Both the position numbers and the translations under genes were made by a program. The notes below the pieces were generated by a model. It was not told where the DNA came from, searched no databases, and was given only the letters and a program-made list of their open reading frames with translations. From positions 1,550,001-1,614,000 of the forward strand of contig NZ_CP015080.1 in the NCBI RefSeq assembly GCF_001611275.1: a stretch of DNA of 64,000 nt, written 5' to 3'. The stretch comes from Desulfuromonas sp. DDH964 (lineage in GTDB: Bacteria > Desulfobacterota > Desulfuromonadia > Desulfuromonadales > DDH964). The number at the start of each line of letters is the position of its first letter. Within the stretch, counting starts at the first letter, position 1. This document shows positions 1 through 10,205 of the stretch, in pieces.

Positions 1-287
1 GCAAAATCCCCGGCCCCGTCAATCCGGGCATTGGCGCCGAGGTCAAAGGCGATCGGAGCCACAGTGTCAGCTTTGAAGACCGCATCCGTGTCACTGCGGG
101 TCAGCACATCTTCGAGCACCCCCTGGGCGATGGCGGTGGCGACGGTACGCGTGTTGGAGCCGGCGTTGTATTCCATGGCGCGGATCTGCACGCCGGCGAT
201 CCCGAGCAGGCCGATGGCGAAGATGGTGAGGGCCACCAGAACCTCCAGCAGGGTGAAGCCGCGTTGGTTGGTTGTTGCTGCTGTCAT
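1..287 (-). CDS. pilV: PilV-like type IV pilus minor pilin, partial (C-terminus outside window)
   Basis: A coding region read leftwards from an ATG at 285-287 stays open to the window edge, so only about 95 N-terminal residues are visible. The start is supported by a GGAG-type ribosome-binding site just upstream (about 294-300). After a short basic leader, residues 10-16 read GFTLLEV, the class III prepilin cleavage motif (G before the cut, F at +1, E at +5), followed by a hydrophobic helix. The segment after the helix (an AMEYNAGSNTRT-like stretch) is typical of PilV/PilX minor pilins that prime fibre assembly. A minor-pilin cluster probably continues to the left. The protein would be cleaved by the PilD encoded at 21670. 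Prepilin class is secure; the PilV assignment rests on helix-proximal similarity. Confidence 0.82.
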   Translation of the reverse strand, partial: MTAATTNQRGFTLLEVLVALTIFAIGLLGIAGVQIRAMEYNAGSNTRTVATAIAQGVLEDVLTRSDTDAVFKADTVAPIAFDLGANARIDGAGDF

Positions 288-585
288 CGATCAATTCTCC
301 TTGCTACCCGCCCCGCATGTGGCGCCAGGGGGCGGAGGGGACGTGTTGGTATCCGGATAAAAAGCAAAAACCGAACCAACTTCGGACGCTGGAATTCGCC
401 TGATACTTCGGCCTCTTGCAGCGAGCGGACTGGGGCGGGACCCTGTGGGAACGCAACAATTTCAGCACCAGTAGTGCAAACTTTGCATGGTCGGGGCCGG
501 ATGGGAGCTTTTCCCTTGAACCAGCGCCGCCCTTTCCCGTATAGTCGGCACTTGTTCTCACTGACCATTCGCGGAGGTTTTCCCT
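288..585. other. Divergent intergenic region between pilV and the DUF1015 gene
   Basis: This stretch of about 300 bases has no convincing gene. It must hold the promoter for the leftward pilV-like gene. A sigma-70-like promoter facing right lies near its right end (516-545). A GCAC...GTGC short inverted repeat occurs near 466-475. I looked for a sigma-54 site facing pilV and found none with correct -24/-12 spacing. Confidence 0.6.
516..545 (+). promoter_or_regulatory. Sigma-70-like promoter for the DUF1015 gene
   Basis: TTGAAC at 516-521 and TATAGT at 540-545 are separated by 18 bp. The predicted start of transcription is about 35 nt before the ATG at 586. Confidence 0.5.
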
Positions 586-1932
586 ATGGCCAAGATTGTC
601 CCGTTTCGTGCCCTGCGTTATGACCTGAAGCGCCTTTCCCAGCCGGGCAGCGTCATGGCGCCTCCTTACGACGTCATCTCTCCGGCCCTGCAGGAGGAGC
701 TCTACGCCCGCGACCCGCACAACGTGGTGCGTCTGATCCTCGGCCGGACCGGGACCGGGGACCACGAGGGGGACAATCGCTATACCCGCGCTGCCGCCGA
801 TTTCAGGGCCTGGCAGGAGTCGGGTGTCCTGTTGCGGGACGCCACGCCGTCCCTCTACCTCTACGATCAGGAGTATGTTCTGGAGAGCGGCGAGAAGGTC
901 GTGCGCAAGGGGTTCATGGCCCTGACCCGGCTGGAGGATTTTTCCTCCGGTGTGGTCAAGCCCCACGAAAAGACCCTGGCGGGACCGAAGACCGACCGGC
1001 TGCATCTGACCAAAGCCTGCAGCGCCAATTTCAGCCCGATCTTCAGTCTTTACGCCGACAGCTGCTGCGTTCTCGAAGCCTTGACCCGGGAATTGCGAGG
1101 GGGGGCGCCCGATATCGAAGTCCGGGACGATGACGGGGTGATCCATCGCCTCTGGCAGGTCACCGACCCGGCGATCATCTCCCGGGCGCAAAACCTCCTC
1201 GACGCCAAGCCGCTCTTTATCGCCGACGGTCATCACCGCTATGAAACAGCCCTCAATTACCGCGACTACATGCGTGGCCAGCATCCCGGTTTTACCGGCC
1301 GGGAGCTGTTCAACTATGTCCTGATGTACTTTGCCAATATGGAAGACCAGGGGATGCAGATCTTTCCCACCCATCGTCTGATCTTCAATTTGAACGACTT
1401 CCGTCTCGAGCCTTTCGTCGAGTCCCTGGCCGACAGCTTCGATATCGAAACCGTCCCCTGCAACCCGGCATCGGCCGAGGAACGGCAGCGGATTCGCCAG
1501 CTCCTCGCGGCCAAGGGGGCGGGTGGTCACGCCATCGGCCTCTTTGCCGGGCGCGAGCGCTGTTTCCTGCTCACCCTCAAGGATGAGCAGGTCATGGACC
1601 GTTTCTTCCCGGAGAAGGCACCCAAGGCGCTGAAAACCCTCGATGTTTCAATTCTCCATCGGCTGATCCTCGAAGGGCTGCTCGGCATCACGGTCGAGGC
1701 CCAGGAACAGCAGCTCAACCTCAAGTACGTGAAGAACTTCGACGAGCCTTTCGAGCGGGTGCTAAGCGGCGAATTCCCTCTTGCTTTCCTGATGAATCCG
1801 ACCCGCATGACCGAGGTCCGGGATGTCGCCAATGCCGGGGAGAAGATGCCGCAGAAGTCGACCTACTTCTACCCCAAGCTCCTCTCCGGCCTGGTGATCA
1901 ACCCGATCGTGCCGGGCGAGTCGGCGGAATAA
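586..1932 (+). CDS. DUF1015 family protein
   Basis: A 448-residue protein that opens with the family signature MAKIVPFRALRYD and then MAPPYDVIS. The family (DUF1015) is widespread in Deltaproteobacteria and Bacteroidetes and often lies near serine biosynthesis genes. Its biochemical role is not established, although some members are loosely annotated as kinase-like or ParB-like. The conserved FIADGHHRYETAL motif near residues 209-221 and LPRYE-like histidine/arginine positions suggest a catalytic or nucleotide-binding centre, but this is inference. Length fits full-length members. A ribosome-binding site (GGAGG at about 571-576) precedes the ATG. It stands alone ahead of the ParM-like gene with an 87-bp gap. 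No signal peptide or membrane segment is seen, so it is probably cytoplasmic. Confidence 0.85.
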   Translation: MAKIVPFRALRYDLKRLSQPGSVMAPPYDVISPALQEELYARDPHNVVRLILGRTGTGDHEGDNRYTRAAADFRAWQESGVLLRDATPSLYLYDQEYVLESGEKVVRKGFMALTRLEDFSSGVVKPHEKTLAGPKTDRLHLTKACSANFSPIFSLYADSCCVLEALTRELRGGAPDIEVRDDDGVIHRLWQVTDPAIISRAQNLLDAKPLFIADGHHRYETALNYRDYMRGQHPGFTGRELFNYVLMYFANMEDQGMQIFPTHRLIFNLNDFRLEPFVESLADSFDIETVPCNPASAEERQRIRQLLAAKGAGGHAIGLFAGRERCFLLTLKDEQVMDRFFPEKAPKALKTLDVSILHRLILEGLLGITVEAQEQQLNLKYVKNFDEPFERVLSGEFPLAFLMNPTRMTEVRDVANAGEKMPQKSTYFYPKLLSGLVINPIVPGESAE

Positions 1933-2019
1933 CCGAATCTTCGCCAAGGTCCGGGCGATCCGGGCCGCAGTTTGCGGTGGAACATCCTTTTCAGACCTTT
2001 TTGATTCCCGGAGGGGCGT

Positions 2020-3057
2020 GTGGACATTCTTGGTATCGACATCGGTTTCGGTTTTACCAAGGCAAGCAACGGCAAAGAGAACCTGATCTTCAAGTCGGTT
2101 CTCGGTGAGGCGACCGATATCCAGTTCCGCGAGCCGGTTCTCGGTGAAGGGGGGGCGGCCGAGGAGCACCTGCAGGTGGAAGTCGACGGCAAATCCTATT
2201 TCGTCGGCGAACTCGCCGAGCGCCAGAGCAACGTCCGTTTTTTCACCCTCGATCAGACCCAGTTCATCAGCCAGTTCGCCAAGACCCTCGCCCTGGCCGC
2301 CGCGGCCCGGCTGGTCGGCAATTTCCTGCCGATCAACCTGGTGACCGGGCTCCCGATCGGCTACTACCGGGACCACAAGGAATCGCTGGCCCAGGTGCTG
2401 CAGGGGGAGCACAAGGTTGCCTTCACCGATGCCGCCGGCAAACGCCAGGAGAAGAGTATCAACATCAACAAGGTGCGGGTCATCCCGCAGCCTTTCGGTT
2501 CGATGTTCAACCTGATGCTCAATGACCTCGGCGAGATTGCCGACCGGCGCCTGGTCAAGGAGAAGATCGGCATCATCGATGTCGGCTTCCGCACCTGCGA
2601 CTACACCATCGCCGACCAGATGCGCTACTCGGAACGGGGGAGCCGCACCACCGATTCGGGGATTGCCCGGGCTTTCAACGTGATTGCCGGCAAGTTGCGG
2701 GAGAAGAGCAACGTCAATATCGAGCTTTACCGGCTCTATGGCGCCGTCGAAAAGGGGACGATCAAGATTCGTGGCAAGGAGTACGACCTGCGCGAGCTGA
2801 CCGAACAGGTCTTCGCCCAACTCGCCACGACCGTCGCCAACGAAGTCGACCGCCTCTGGGTCGATGACTGGGATATCGACGCCATGGTCATTACCGGCGG
2901 CGGCGGCGCGGTCCTCGCCAAGCATCTCCAGCCCCTCCTCAACGGCAAGGTCCTCACCCTCGACCCGGCCCAGGATGCCCGGCTGCTCAACGTCCTTGGT
3001 TACTTCAAGTTCGGCCGCCACCTCTGGGCCCGTGGCGCCGGGGTGGCGCCGGGCTGA
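2020..3057 (+). CDS. ParM/StbA-like actin-fold ATPase (chromosomal)
   Basis: A 345-residue actin-superfamily protein starting at GTG, preceded by CGGAGG. The phosphate-1 loop reads GIDIGFGFTK (residues 4-13), phosphate-2 reads GIIDVGFRTCDY (about 186-197) and the adenosine motif reads VITGGGGAVL (about 290-299). This set matches the ParM/Alp type plasmid-segregation actins rather than MreB or FtsA. Plasmid ParM is normally paired with a small DNA-binding ParR and a centromere. Neither is obvious here, since the neighbours are DUF1015 and RNase R. Chromosomal ParM-like proteins of unknown role occur in Geobacter relatives. It is probably a filament-forming or sensor ATPase, but its function cannot be read from context. 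Confidence 0.78.
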   Translation: MDILGIDIGFGFTKASNGKENLIFKSVLGEATDIQFREPVLGEGGAAEEHLQVEVDGKSYFVGELAERQSNVRFFTLDQTQFISQFAKTLALAAAARLVGNFLPINLVTGLPIGYYRDHKESLAQVLQGEHKVAFTDAAGKRQEKSININKVRVIPQPFGSMFNLMLNDLGEIADRRLVKEKIGIIDVGFRTCDYTIADQMRYSERGSRTTDSGIARAFNVIAGKLREKSNVNIELYRLYGAVEKGTIKIRGKEYDLRELTEQVFAQLATTVANEVDRLWVDDWDIDAMVITGGGGAVLAKHLQPLLNGKVLTLDPAQDARLLNVLGYFKFGRHLWARGAGVAPG

Positions 3058-3069
3058 ATCTTCGGACTC

Positions 3070-3078
3070 TGGTATAAT
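3070..3078 (+). promoter_or_regulatory. Extended -10 promoter before rnr
   Basis: TGGTATAAT at 3070-3078 is an extended -10 box (TGn plus consensus TATAAT). The -35 region falls inside the end of the ParM-like gene and is weak. Transcription would start just before the hairpin at 3085-3107. Confidence 0.5.
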
Positions 3079-3084
3079 TGCCCT

Positions 3085-3107
3085 CTGGCCGGGCAGGGCC
3101 CGGCCAG
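3085..3107 (+). promoter_or_regulatory. GC-rich hairpin in the rnr 5' leader
   Basis: CTGGCCGGGC (3085-3094) and GCCCGGCCAG (3098-3107) form a perfect 10-bp stem with a 3-nt loop. It lies at the predicted 5' end of the rnr message and about 40 nt before the start codon, with no T-run after it. It may be a transcript-end structure or a remnant terminator. Confidence 0.5.
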
Positions 3108-3149
3108 GCGAATTCCATTGACCCATCCATCCCGGGGGTATCCCGCGTC

Positions 3150-5324
3150 ATGGCCGTCACCCCGCTCGCGATCATCGCCTTCCTCGAAAGCCGCGCCCGC
3201 CGGCCCCTGACCCTGCGTGACATCCTCTCCGGCCTCGAACTATCCGCCAGCGATCGCCGCGCCGCCAAGCAGCTGATCGAATCGATGGTCCATGACGGTT
3301 CCCTGATCCAGCTCAAGGGGGACCGTTTTTCATTGCCCCGCCAGCTCAATCTGGTTACCGGGCGGGTTTCGGCCCATCGTGACGGCTACGGCTTCGTCGC
3401 CCCGGCCGATGGCGGCGCCGATGTCTTCGTCCCGGCCCGTTTCATGCGCGAGGTGATGCACGGGGACCGGGTGGTGGTGCGGGTCGAACGGCAAGGGCGC
3501 GGCGGCAGCCGTGAAGGGCGGGTGGTCGAAGTGCTGGAGCGGGCGCACACCACCCTGGTCGGCCGCTTCGAAGGGGGAGAGCGGCTCGGTTTTGTCGTTC
3601 CCGTCGATCCCCGCCTCGGCGCCGACCTGCTGATACCCGCCGACGCCACTGGCGGCGCTCGCCCCGGAGAGATGGTGATCGCCCGCATCGATGTCTACCC
3701 CGGCAAGACCCGCAACCCCGAAGGGCGGATCATCGAGGTGCTGGGGCCGGTCGGGGATCCCGAGGTCGAAGTGCTCACCGTGATCCACCAGCATGGACTC
3801 CCCCATCGCTTTGCCGCCGCGACGCTGGCAGCGGCGGAGGCGGTGCCGGAAACGGTTACCGCCGAGGAACTGGCCGGACGCGAGGATTTACGCGGGCTGC
3901 CGCTGGTGACCATCGACGGCGTCAATGCCCGCGATTTTGACGACGCCGTCGCGGTACGTGCCGAGAGTGGCGGCAGGACCCGGCTATGGGTGGCGATTGC
4001 CGATGTCGGCCACTATGTCCCGGCCGGGAGCGACCTCGATCGCGAGGCGCTGGAGCGGGGGACCAGTGTCTACTTTCCCGACCGCTGCATCCCGATGCTG
4101 CCGGAGCGCCTTTCCAATGGCATCTGTTCCCTTAACCCCGGTGTCGACCGGCTGGTCCTGGTCGCCGAGCTTCTTTTCGATGGCCAGGGGGTACGGCTCG
4201 ACAGCCGCTTTTACCCGGCAGTGATGCGCAGCGCGGCGCGGCTGACCTACGGTGAGGTGCGCGACATGCTGTTGCACCGGGAGGAGGCAGTCATCGCCCG
4301 CCACCCCGAACTCTACCCCCGCCTGCAGGAAATGGCCGCTCTCGCGGAACGCCTGACCGCCATGCGCCGCCAGCGCGGCAGCCTCGATTTCGACCTTCCC
4401 GAGGCGGAGATCATCCTCAACCTCAAGGGGGAGCCGGAGGATGTCGTTCGGGCCGAGCGGACCCTCGCCCACCGGCTCATCGAAGAATTCATGCTCGCCG
4501 CCAACGAGGCGGTCGCCGAATTCCTCAGCCGGCGCGAAGTGCCGCTCCTCTATCGCATCCACGAAGCCCCGACCCTCGACAAGCTGATCGCATTCCAGCA
4601 GTTCGTCGCCCACTTCAACCACGGCATCCTCCTCGATGGCGGCCCCGGCGGCGCACGCCGGCTGCAGCAGCTCCTTGCCAGCCTCGAAGGGGCGCCGGAA
4701 GAGCGGATGATCAACCAGCTGCTGCTGCGGAGCATGAAGCAGGCCCGCTACGCCGAAGAGAATGCCGGGCACTTTGGCCTGGCGGCCGAGTATTACTGCC
4801 ACTTCACCTCGCCGATCCGGCGCTACCCGGATCTGGTCGTCCACCGGATTCTGCGCCAGGCGTTGACCGGAAAAGGGATGACCGGGCGCCAGCGGCAGCG
4901 CTGGCAGCGCGAACTGCCGAACCTGGCGGAAGTCACCTCGCAGCGGGAGCGCCGGGCGATGGAGGCCGAGCGGGAAATCGTCGCTCTGAAAAAGGCGCAG
5001 TTCATGGAGGGGAAGGTCGGCGAAGAGTTTGCCGGCCTGGTTTCGGGGGTGCAGCCCTTCGGTTTCTTCGTCGAACTGCGTGACTACTTTGTCGAGGGAT
5101 TGGTCCATATCTCCAGTCTCGGCGATGATTTTTACCACTATGAAGAAGAGCGCCAGCGCCTCGTCGGCAGCCACCGGCGCCGGATTTTCCAGGTCGGCGA
5201 GGAGGTGCGGGTGCGGGTGGCCAAGGTCAGCCTGGAGCGCCGCGAAATCGACTTCGAGCTGGCCGGAATCGGGACGGCGGCCCGGCCACCGCGGCGGCCG
5301 CGCCGCCGTCCCGGGAGAAAGTAG
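3150..5324 (+). CDS. rnr: Ribonuclease R
   Basis: A processive 3'-5' exoribonuclease of the RNB family that degrades structured RNA. From the ATG at 3150 the protein is 724 residues. An in-frame ATG at 3078 exists but lies inside the promoter/hairpin region, so I prefer 3150, where family similarity (AIIAFLESRARRPLTL) begins. The order of domains is an N-terminal winged helix (about 1-70), cold-shock domains (about 70-220), the RNB catalytic domain with the acidic NARDFDDAVAV metal site (about 253-263), an S1 domain (about 620-700), and a basic Arg/Pro tail (PPRRPRRRPGRK) likely to bind RNA. ribF starts 3 nt after the stop, so the two are probably co-transcribed. Confidence 0.95.
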   Translation: MAVTPLAIIAFLESRARRPLTLRDILSGLELSASDRRAAKQLIESMVHDGSLIQLKGDRFSLPRQLNLVTGRVSAHRDGYGFVAPADGGADVFVPARFMREVMHGDRVVVRVERQGRGGSREGRVVEVLERAHTTLVGRFEGGERLGFVVPVDPRLGADLLIPADATGGARPGEMVIARIDVYPGKTRNPEGRIIEVLGPVGDPEVEVLTVIHQHGLPHRFAAATLAAAEAVPETVTAEELAGREDLRGLPLVTIDGVNARDFDDAVAVRAESGGRTRLWVAIADVGHYVPAGSDLDREALERGTSVYFPDRCIPMLPERLSNGICSLNPGVDRLVLVAELLFDGQGVRLDSRFYPAVMRSAARLTYGEVRDMLLHREEAVIARHPELYPRLQEMAALAERLTAMRRQRGSLDFDLPEAEIILNLKGEPEDVVRAERTLAHRLIEEFMLAANEAVAEFLSRREVPLLYRIHEAPTLDKLIAFQQFVAHFNHGILLDGGPGGARRLQQLLASLEGAPEERMINQLLLRSMKQARYAEENAGHFGLAAEYYCHFTSPIRRYPDLVVHRILRQALTGKGMTGRQRQRWQRELPNLAEVTSQRERRAMEAEREIVALKKAQFMEGKVGEEFAGLVSGVQPFGFFVELRDYFVEGLVHISSLGDDFYHYEEERQRLVGSHRRRIFQVGEEVRVRVAKVSLERREIDFELAGIGTAARPPRRPRRRPGRK

Positions 5325-5327
5325 CCG

Positions 5328-6314
5328 ATGCGTATCGTCCGCGATCTTTCCGAGCTGACGGCGCCGGTCGACGGTGCCGTGGTCACCATCGGCAACTTCG
5401 ACGGGGTCCACCTCGGCCACCGGGAGATCTTCCGCCGGGTCGTCGAGCGTGCCCGGGAGCTGCAGGGAACCGCCGTAGTGCTCACCTTCGTCCCCCACCC
5501 GCTCAAGGTGCTCGATCCAGAGCGGGCGCCCCGCCTGCTCAACACCTACGCCGAAAAGGAGCGATTGATCGCCGCCTCCTGCATCGATCTGATGGTCGCT
5601 CTCCCCTTTGACGCGGAGCTGGCGGCCCTGCCGGCGGCCCTCTTCGTCGAGGAGATCCTGATGCGGAAAATCGGGGTGGCCCACCTGATCGTCGGCTACG
5701 ATTATGCTTTCGGGCGGCACCGGGAGGGGGACGTCGCCTTTTTGCAGCGCAAGGGGGCTGAGCTCGGCTTCGCCGTCGAGGTGCTGTCACCCGTCGTTTC
5801 CGGCGGCGAGAGCTACAGCTCGACGCGGATCCGGCGCCTTTTGGCGGCGGGTGATGTGGCCGGGGTGGTCCCCCTGCTCGGGCGCCACTTTACCCTCGAA
5901 GGACGGGTGATCCATGGCGCCAACCGCGGCCAAAAGCTTGGCTTCCCGACCGCCAACCTGTTGACGGAAAAAGAGATCCTGCCGCGCCCCGGAGTTTATG
6001 CGGTGCGGGTGCGCCAGGATGAGAAGTTCTTCGACGGCGTCATGAATATCGGCTTCAATCCGACCTTCGGGGTCGAACGCATCTCTCTCGAAGTGCACCT
6101 GCTCGATTTCAGCGGCGATCTTTACGGGCAGGACCTGCGCGTCTATTTCGTGGAACGGCTGCGGGGGGAGAAGGTCTTTGCGTCGGGAGAGGAACTGAGC
6201 CTGGCGATTCGGCGCGATATTGAACGCGCCCGAACGCTTCTGGCCGACACCCGGATTGTCGAGTACCGCGAATACCTTGACTGCGGCTTTTCCCCGCCCG
6301 GGAGGGATGCATGA
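5328..6314 (+). CDS. ribF: Bifunctional riboflavin kinase / FAD synthetase
   Basis: Converts riboflavin to FMN and then FAD. It is 328 residues long, typical for RibF. The N-terminal adenylyltransferase half has VTIGNFDGVHLGHREIF (about residues 20-36), the nucleotidyl-transferase GNFDGVHxGH motif, and SSTRIRRLL (about 164-172). The C-terminal kinase half has GANRGQKLGFPTANL (about 198-212), the PTAN flavin/ATP site. It follows rnr by 3 nt and overlaps aroE by 4 nt (ATGA), so rnr-ribF-aroE look like one transcription unit. It acts in the cytoplasm. Confidence 0.96.
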   Translation: MRIVRDLSELTAPVDGAVVTIGNFDGVHLGHREIFRRVVERARELQGTAVVLTFVPHPLKVLDPERAPRLLNTYAEKERLIAASCIDLMVALPFDAELAALPAALFVEEILMRKIGVAHLIVGYDYAFGRHREGDVAFLQRKGAELGFAVEVLSPVVSGGESYSSTRIRRLLAAGDVAGVVPLLGRHFTLEGRVIHGANRGQKLGFPTANLLTEKEILPRPGVYAVRVRQDEKFFDGVMNIGFNPTFGVERISLEVHLLDFSGDLYGQDLRVYFVERLRGEKVFASGEELSLAIRRDIERARTLLADTRIVEYREYLDCGFSPPGRDA

Positions 6315-7192
6315 AATCGCCTCTTCCCCAGACGGTAAGCGGCAAGACCCGGGTCTACGGCATCTTCGGGGACCCGGTGGCCCATTCTCTGTCGCCCCTG
6401 ATGCAGAATGCGGCCTTTGCGGCCGCCGGCATCGACGCCATCTATCTACCCTTCCAGGTTGCGGCGCCTGCCCTGCCGGCTGCGGTGGCAGCGCTACGGG
6501 CGCTGGGGATCGGCGGCATCAACGTCACCATCCCGCACAAGGAACAGGTTCTCGCCTTTCTCGACGAGGTCGATCCCCTGGCGCAACGGATCGGCGCCGT
6601 CAATACCATCGTCAACCGCGCCGGAACCCTGGTCGGCTACAATACCGACGGCATCGGACTGCTCCGCTCCCTGGAGGCAGATCTCCAATTCCGGGCGGCG
6701 GGGAAGCGCATCCTCCTGCTCGGCGCCGGTGGCGCCTGCCGGGCGGCGCTGGCAGCGCTGCTGGGCGAAGGTGCCGCCTGGATCGGCGTCGCCAACCGCA
6801 ACCCTGAGCGTGCCCTGCAATTGGCGCGGGAGCTTGCGCCCTTGGCGCCGGGCACATCCATTGCAGCATTTGCGCTGGCGGCCGCGGCGCTGGCAGCTGT
6901 GTGGGGGGAGGTCGACCTGGTGATCAATACCTCCGCCGTCGGTTTGCATGGCGAAGACTTCCCGATGCCGATCGCTACGTTGCTGCAGCCAGCGGGCCGC
7001 ATTTACGACATGGTCTACGGTCCGCGCCCAACGCCGCTGCTGGCGGCGGCCCGTGCCGAGGGGCGGCCTTGCGCCGACGGGCGCGGGATGCTGGTCGGCC
7101 AGGGCGAAGAGGCGTTTCGCCTCTGGACCGGGCAGGCCCCGCCTTCTGGCGTGATGCGGTCCCGGCTTTTGACAGAATCCTCTGAAATATAG
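6311..7192 (+). CDS. aroE: Shikimate dehydrogenase
   Basis: NADPH-dependent reduction of 3-dehydroshikimate, step four of the shikimate pathway. The 293-residue protein has the substrate motif FGDPVAHSLSPLMQNAA (about residues 18-34), the catalytic-lysine region NVTIPHKEQV (about 71-80), NTDGIG (about 113-118) and a Rossmann GAGGACRAA (about 139-147). The start ATG overlaps the ribF stop, a sign of translational coupling. Other shikimate genes (aroK, aroB, aroQ) lie at 28803-32078 in a second operon. Confidence 0.96.
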   Translation: MKSPLPQTVSGKTRVYGIFGDPVAHSLSPLMQNAAFAAAGIDAIYLPFQVAAPALPAAVAALRALGIGGINVTIPHKEQVLAFLDEVDPLAQRIGAVNTIVNRAGTLVGYNTDGIGLLRSLEADLQFRAAGKRILLLGAGGACRAALAALLGEGAAWIGVANRNPERALQLARELAPLAPGTSIAAFALAAAALAAVWGEVDLVINTSAVGLHGEDFPMPIATLLQPAGRIYDMVYGPRPTPLLAAARAEGRPCADGRGMLVGQGEEAFRLWTGQAPPSGVMRSRLLTESSEI

Positions 7193-7202
7193 GGTCCTTA
7201 GC

Positions 7203-7231
7203 TTGACAGTTTCGCGGCCTTTCTATAGTAT
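7203..7231 (+). promoter_or_regulatory. Sigma-70 promoter for the pilBTCSR operon
   Basis: TTGACA at 7203-7208 and TAGTAT at 7226-7231 are spaced by 17 bp, near consensus. It lies just after the aroE stop and about 37 bp before the pilB ATG, so the pilus motor operon has its own constitutive-type promoter. Confidence 0.72.
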
Positions 7232-7267
7232 GGCTTCACTTTTGTTTTCGGGAGGACAGGGCGCGGC

Positions 7268-8968
<1,701 letters not shown>

Positions 8969-9045
8969 TGCTGCTCAGTAGCGTTTTGTCGCAATTGCGG
9001 GTCCCACCGCAGTTGTGTTTGTACCGGTAAGCGGGGAGGTGGCAC

Positions 9046-10155
9046 GTGTCCAACATCAGTATTCACCAGCTGCTCAAGACGATGGTCGACCAGGGGGCGT
9101 CCGACCTCCACCTTACCACCGGTTCCCCGCCGCAAATCCGGGTCGACGGGCATATGACCCCCCTCAAGCTGCCGCCGATGCAACCGGCCGATACCAAGCA
9201 GCTCTGCTACAGTATCCTTACCGACGCCCAGAAGCGCAAGTTCGAGGAAGAGAACGAGCTCGACCTCTCTTTTGGGGTCAAGGGGTTGGCGCGGTTTCGC
9301 GGCAATATCTTCATCCAGCGTGGCGCCCTCGCCGGCGTTTTCCGGCTGATTCCCTACAAGGTGCTGACCTTCGAGGAACTCGGTTTGCCCCAGGTGGTGA
9401 AGGATATAGCCCGCAAGCCACGCGGTCTGGTGCTGGTTACCGGCCCCACCGGGAGCGGCAAGTCGACGACGCTCGCCTCGATCATCGACATGATCAACAC
9501 CGATCGCCATGAGCACATCATCACCATCGAAGATCCGGTGGAGTTCCTCCACCCGCACAAGAACTGCCTGGTCAACCAGCGCGAGGTCGGCGCCGACACC
9601 CAGTCTTTCAAAAAGGCCCTCAAGTACATCCTGCGCCAGGACCCCGACGTGGTGCTGGTCGGCGAGCTGCGCGATCTCGAGACGATTGAAGCGGCACTCA
9701 CCATTGCCGAGACCGGCCACCTCTGTTTCGCGACCCTGCACACCAACGGCTGCGTGCAGACGATCAACCGCGTGGTCGATGTCTTCCCGACCCATCAGCA
9801 GCAGCAGGTCCGCACCCAGCTCGCCTTCGTCCTCGAGGGGGTCCTCTCCCAGACCCTGGTCCCCCTCAGCTCCGGCAAGGGACGCTCCCTCGCCCTGGAA
9901 ATCATGGTGCCGAATACCGCGATCCGGGCCCTGATCCGTGATGACAAGGTCCACCAGATCTATTCGCAGATGCAGATGGGGCAGGACAAGTTCGGCATGC
10001 AGACCATGAACCAGTCGCTCTTCATGCTCTATCACACCAAGAAGATCACAATGGAGATTGCGATCTCCCGCTCTTCTGATCCTGAGGAACTGAAGCAGAT
10101 GATCGCCAACCCCAATGCGGTGCTCAAGCGCGGAATACAGACCGCCAGGTCCTGA
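9046..10155 (+). CDS. pilT: Type IV pilus retraction ATPase PilT
   Basis: Hexameric ATPase that depolymerises pili for twitching. The GTG start at 9046 follows a GGGGAGG ribosome-binding site. It has 369 residues: an N-terminal PAS-like domain with the DQGASDLHLTTGSPP opening, then the ATPase core with Walker A GPTGSGKS (about 133-140), LRQDPDVVLVGELRD and the retraction-type AETGHLCFATLHTNG. There are no zinc cysteines, which separates it from PilB. It lies 77 bp after pilB and 50 bp before pilC. Confidence 0.97.
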   Translation: MSNISIHQLLKTMVDQGASDLHLTTGSPPQIRVDGHMTPLKLPPMQPADTKQLCYSILTDAQKRKFEEENELDLSFGVKGLARFRGNIFIQRGALAGVFRLIPYKVLTFEELGLPQVVKDIARKPRGLVLVTGPTGSGKSTTLASIIDMINTDRHEHIITIEDPVEFLHPHKNCLVNQREVGADTQSFKKALKYILRQDPDVVLVGELRDLETIEAALTIAETGHLCFATLHTNGCVQTINRVVDVFPTHQQQQVRTQLAFVLEGVLSQTLVPLSSGKGRSLALEIMVPNTAIRALIRDDKVHQIYSQMQMGQDKFGMQTMNQSLFMLYHTKKITMEIAISRSSDPEELKQMIANPNAVLKRGIQTARS

Positions 10156-10205
10156 CCGGCTCCCGGCACGTCTGACGGCTGTTCAATTTACTGCGAGAGG
10201 ACGAT

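Noticed and set aside
466..500. Sigma-54 promoter facing the pilV-like gene
   Set aside because: A GG...GC pair is present, but the spacing is 13 rather than 10 bp, which does not fit RpoN recognition.
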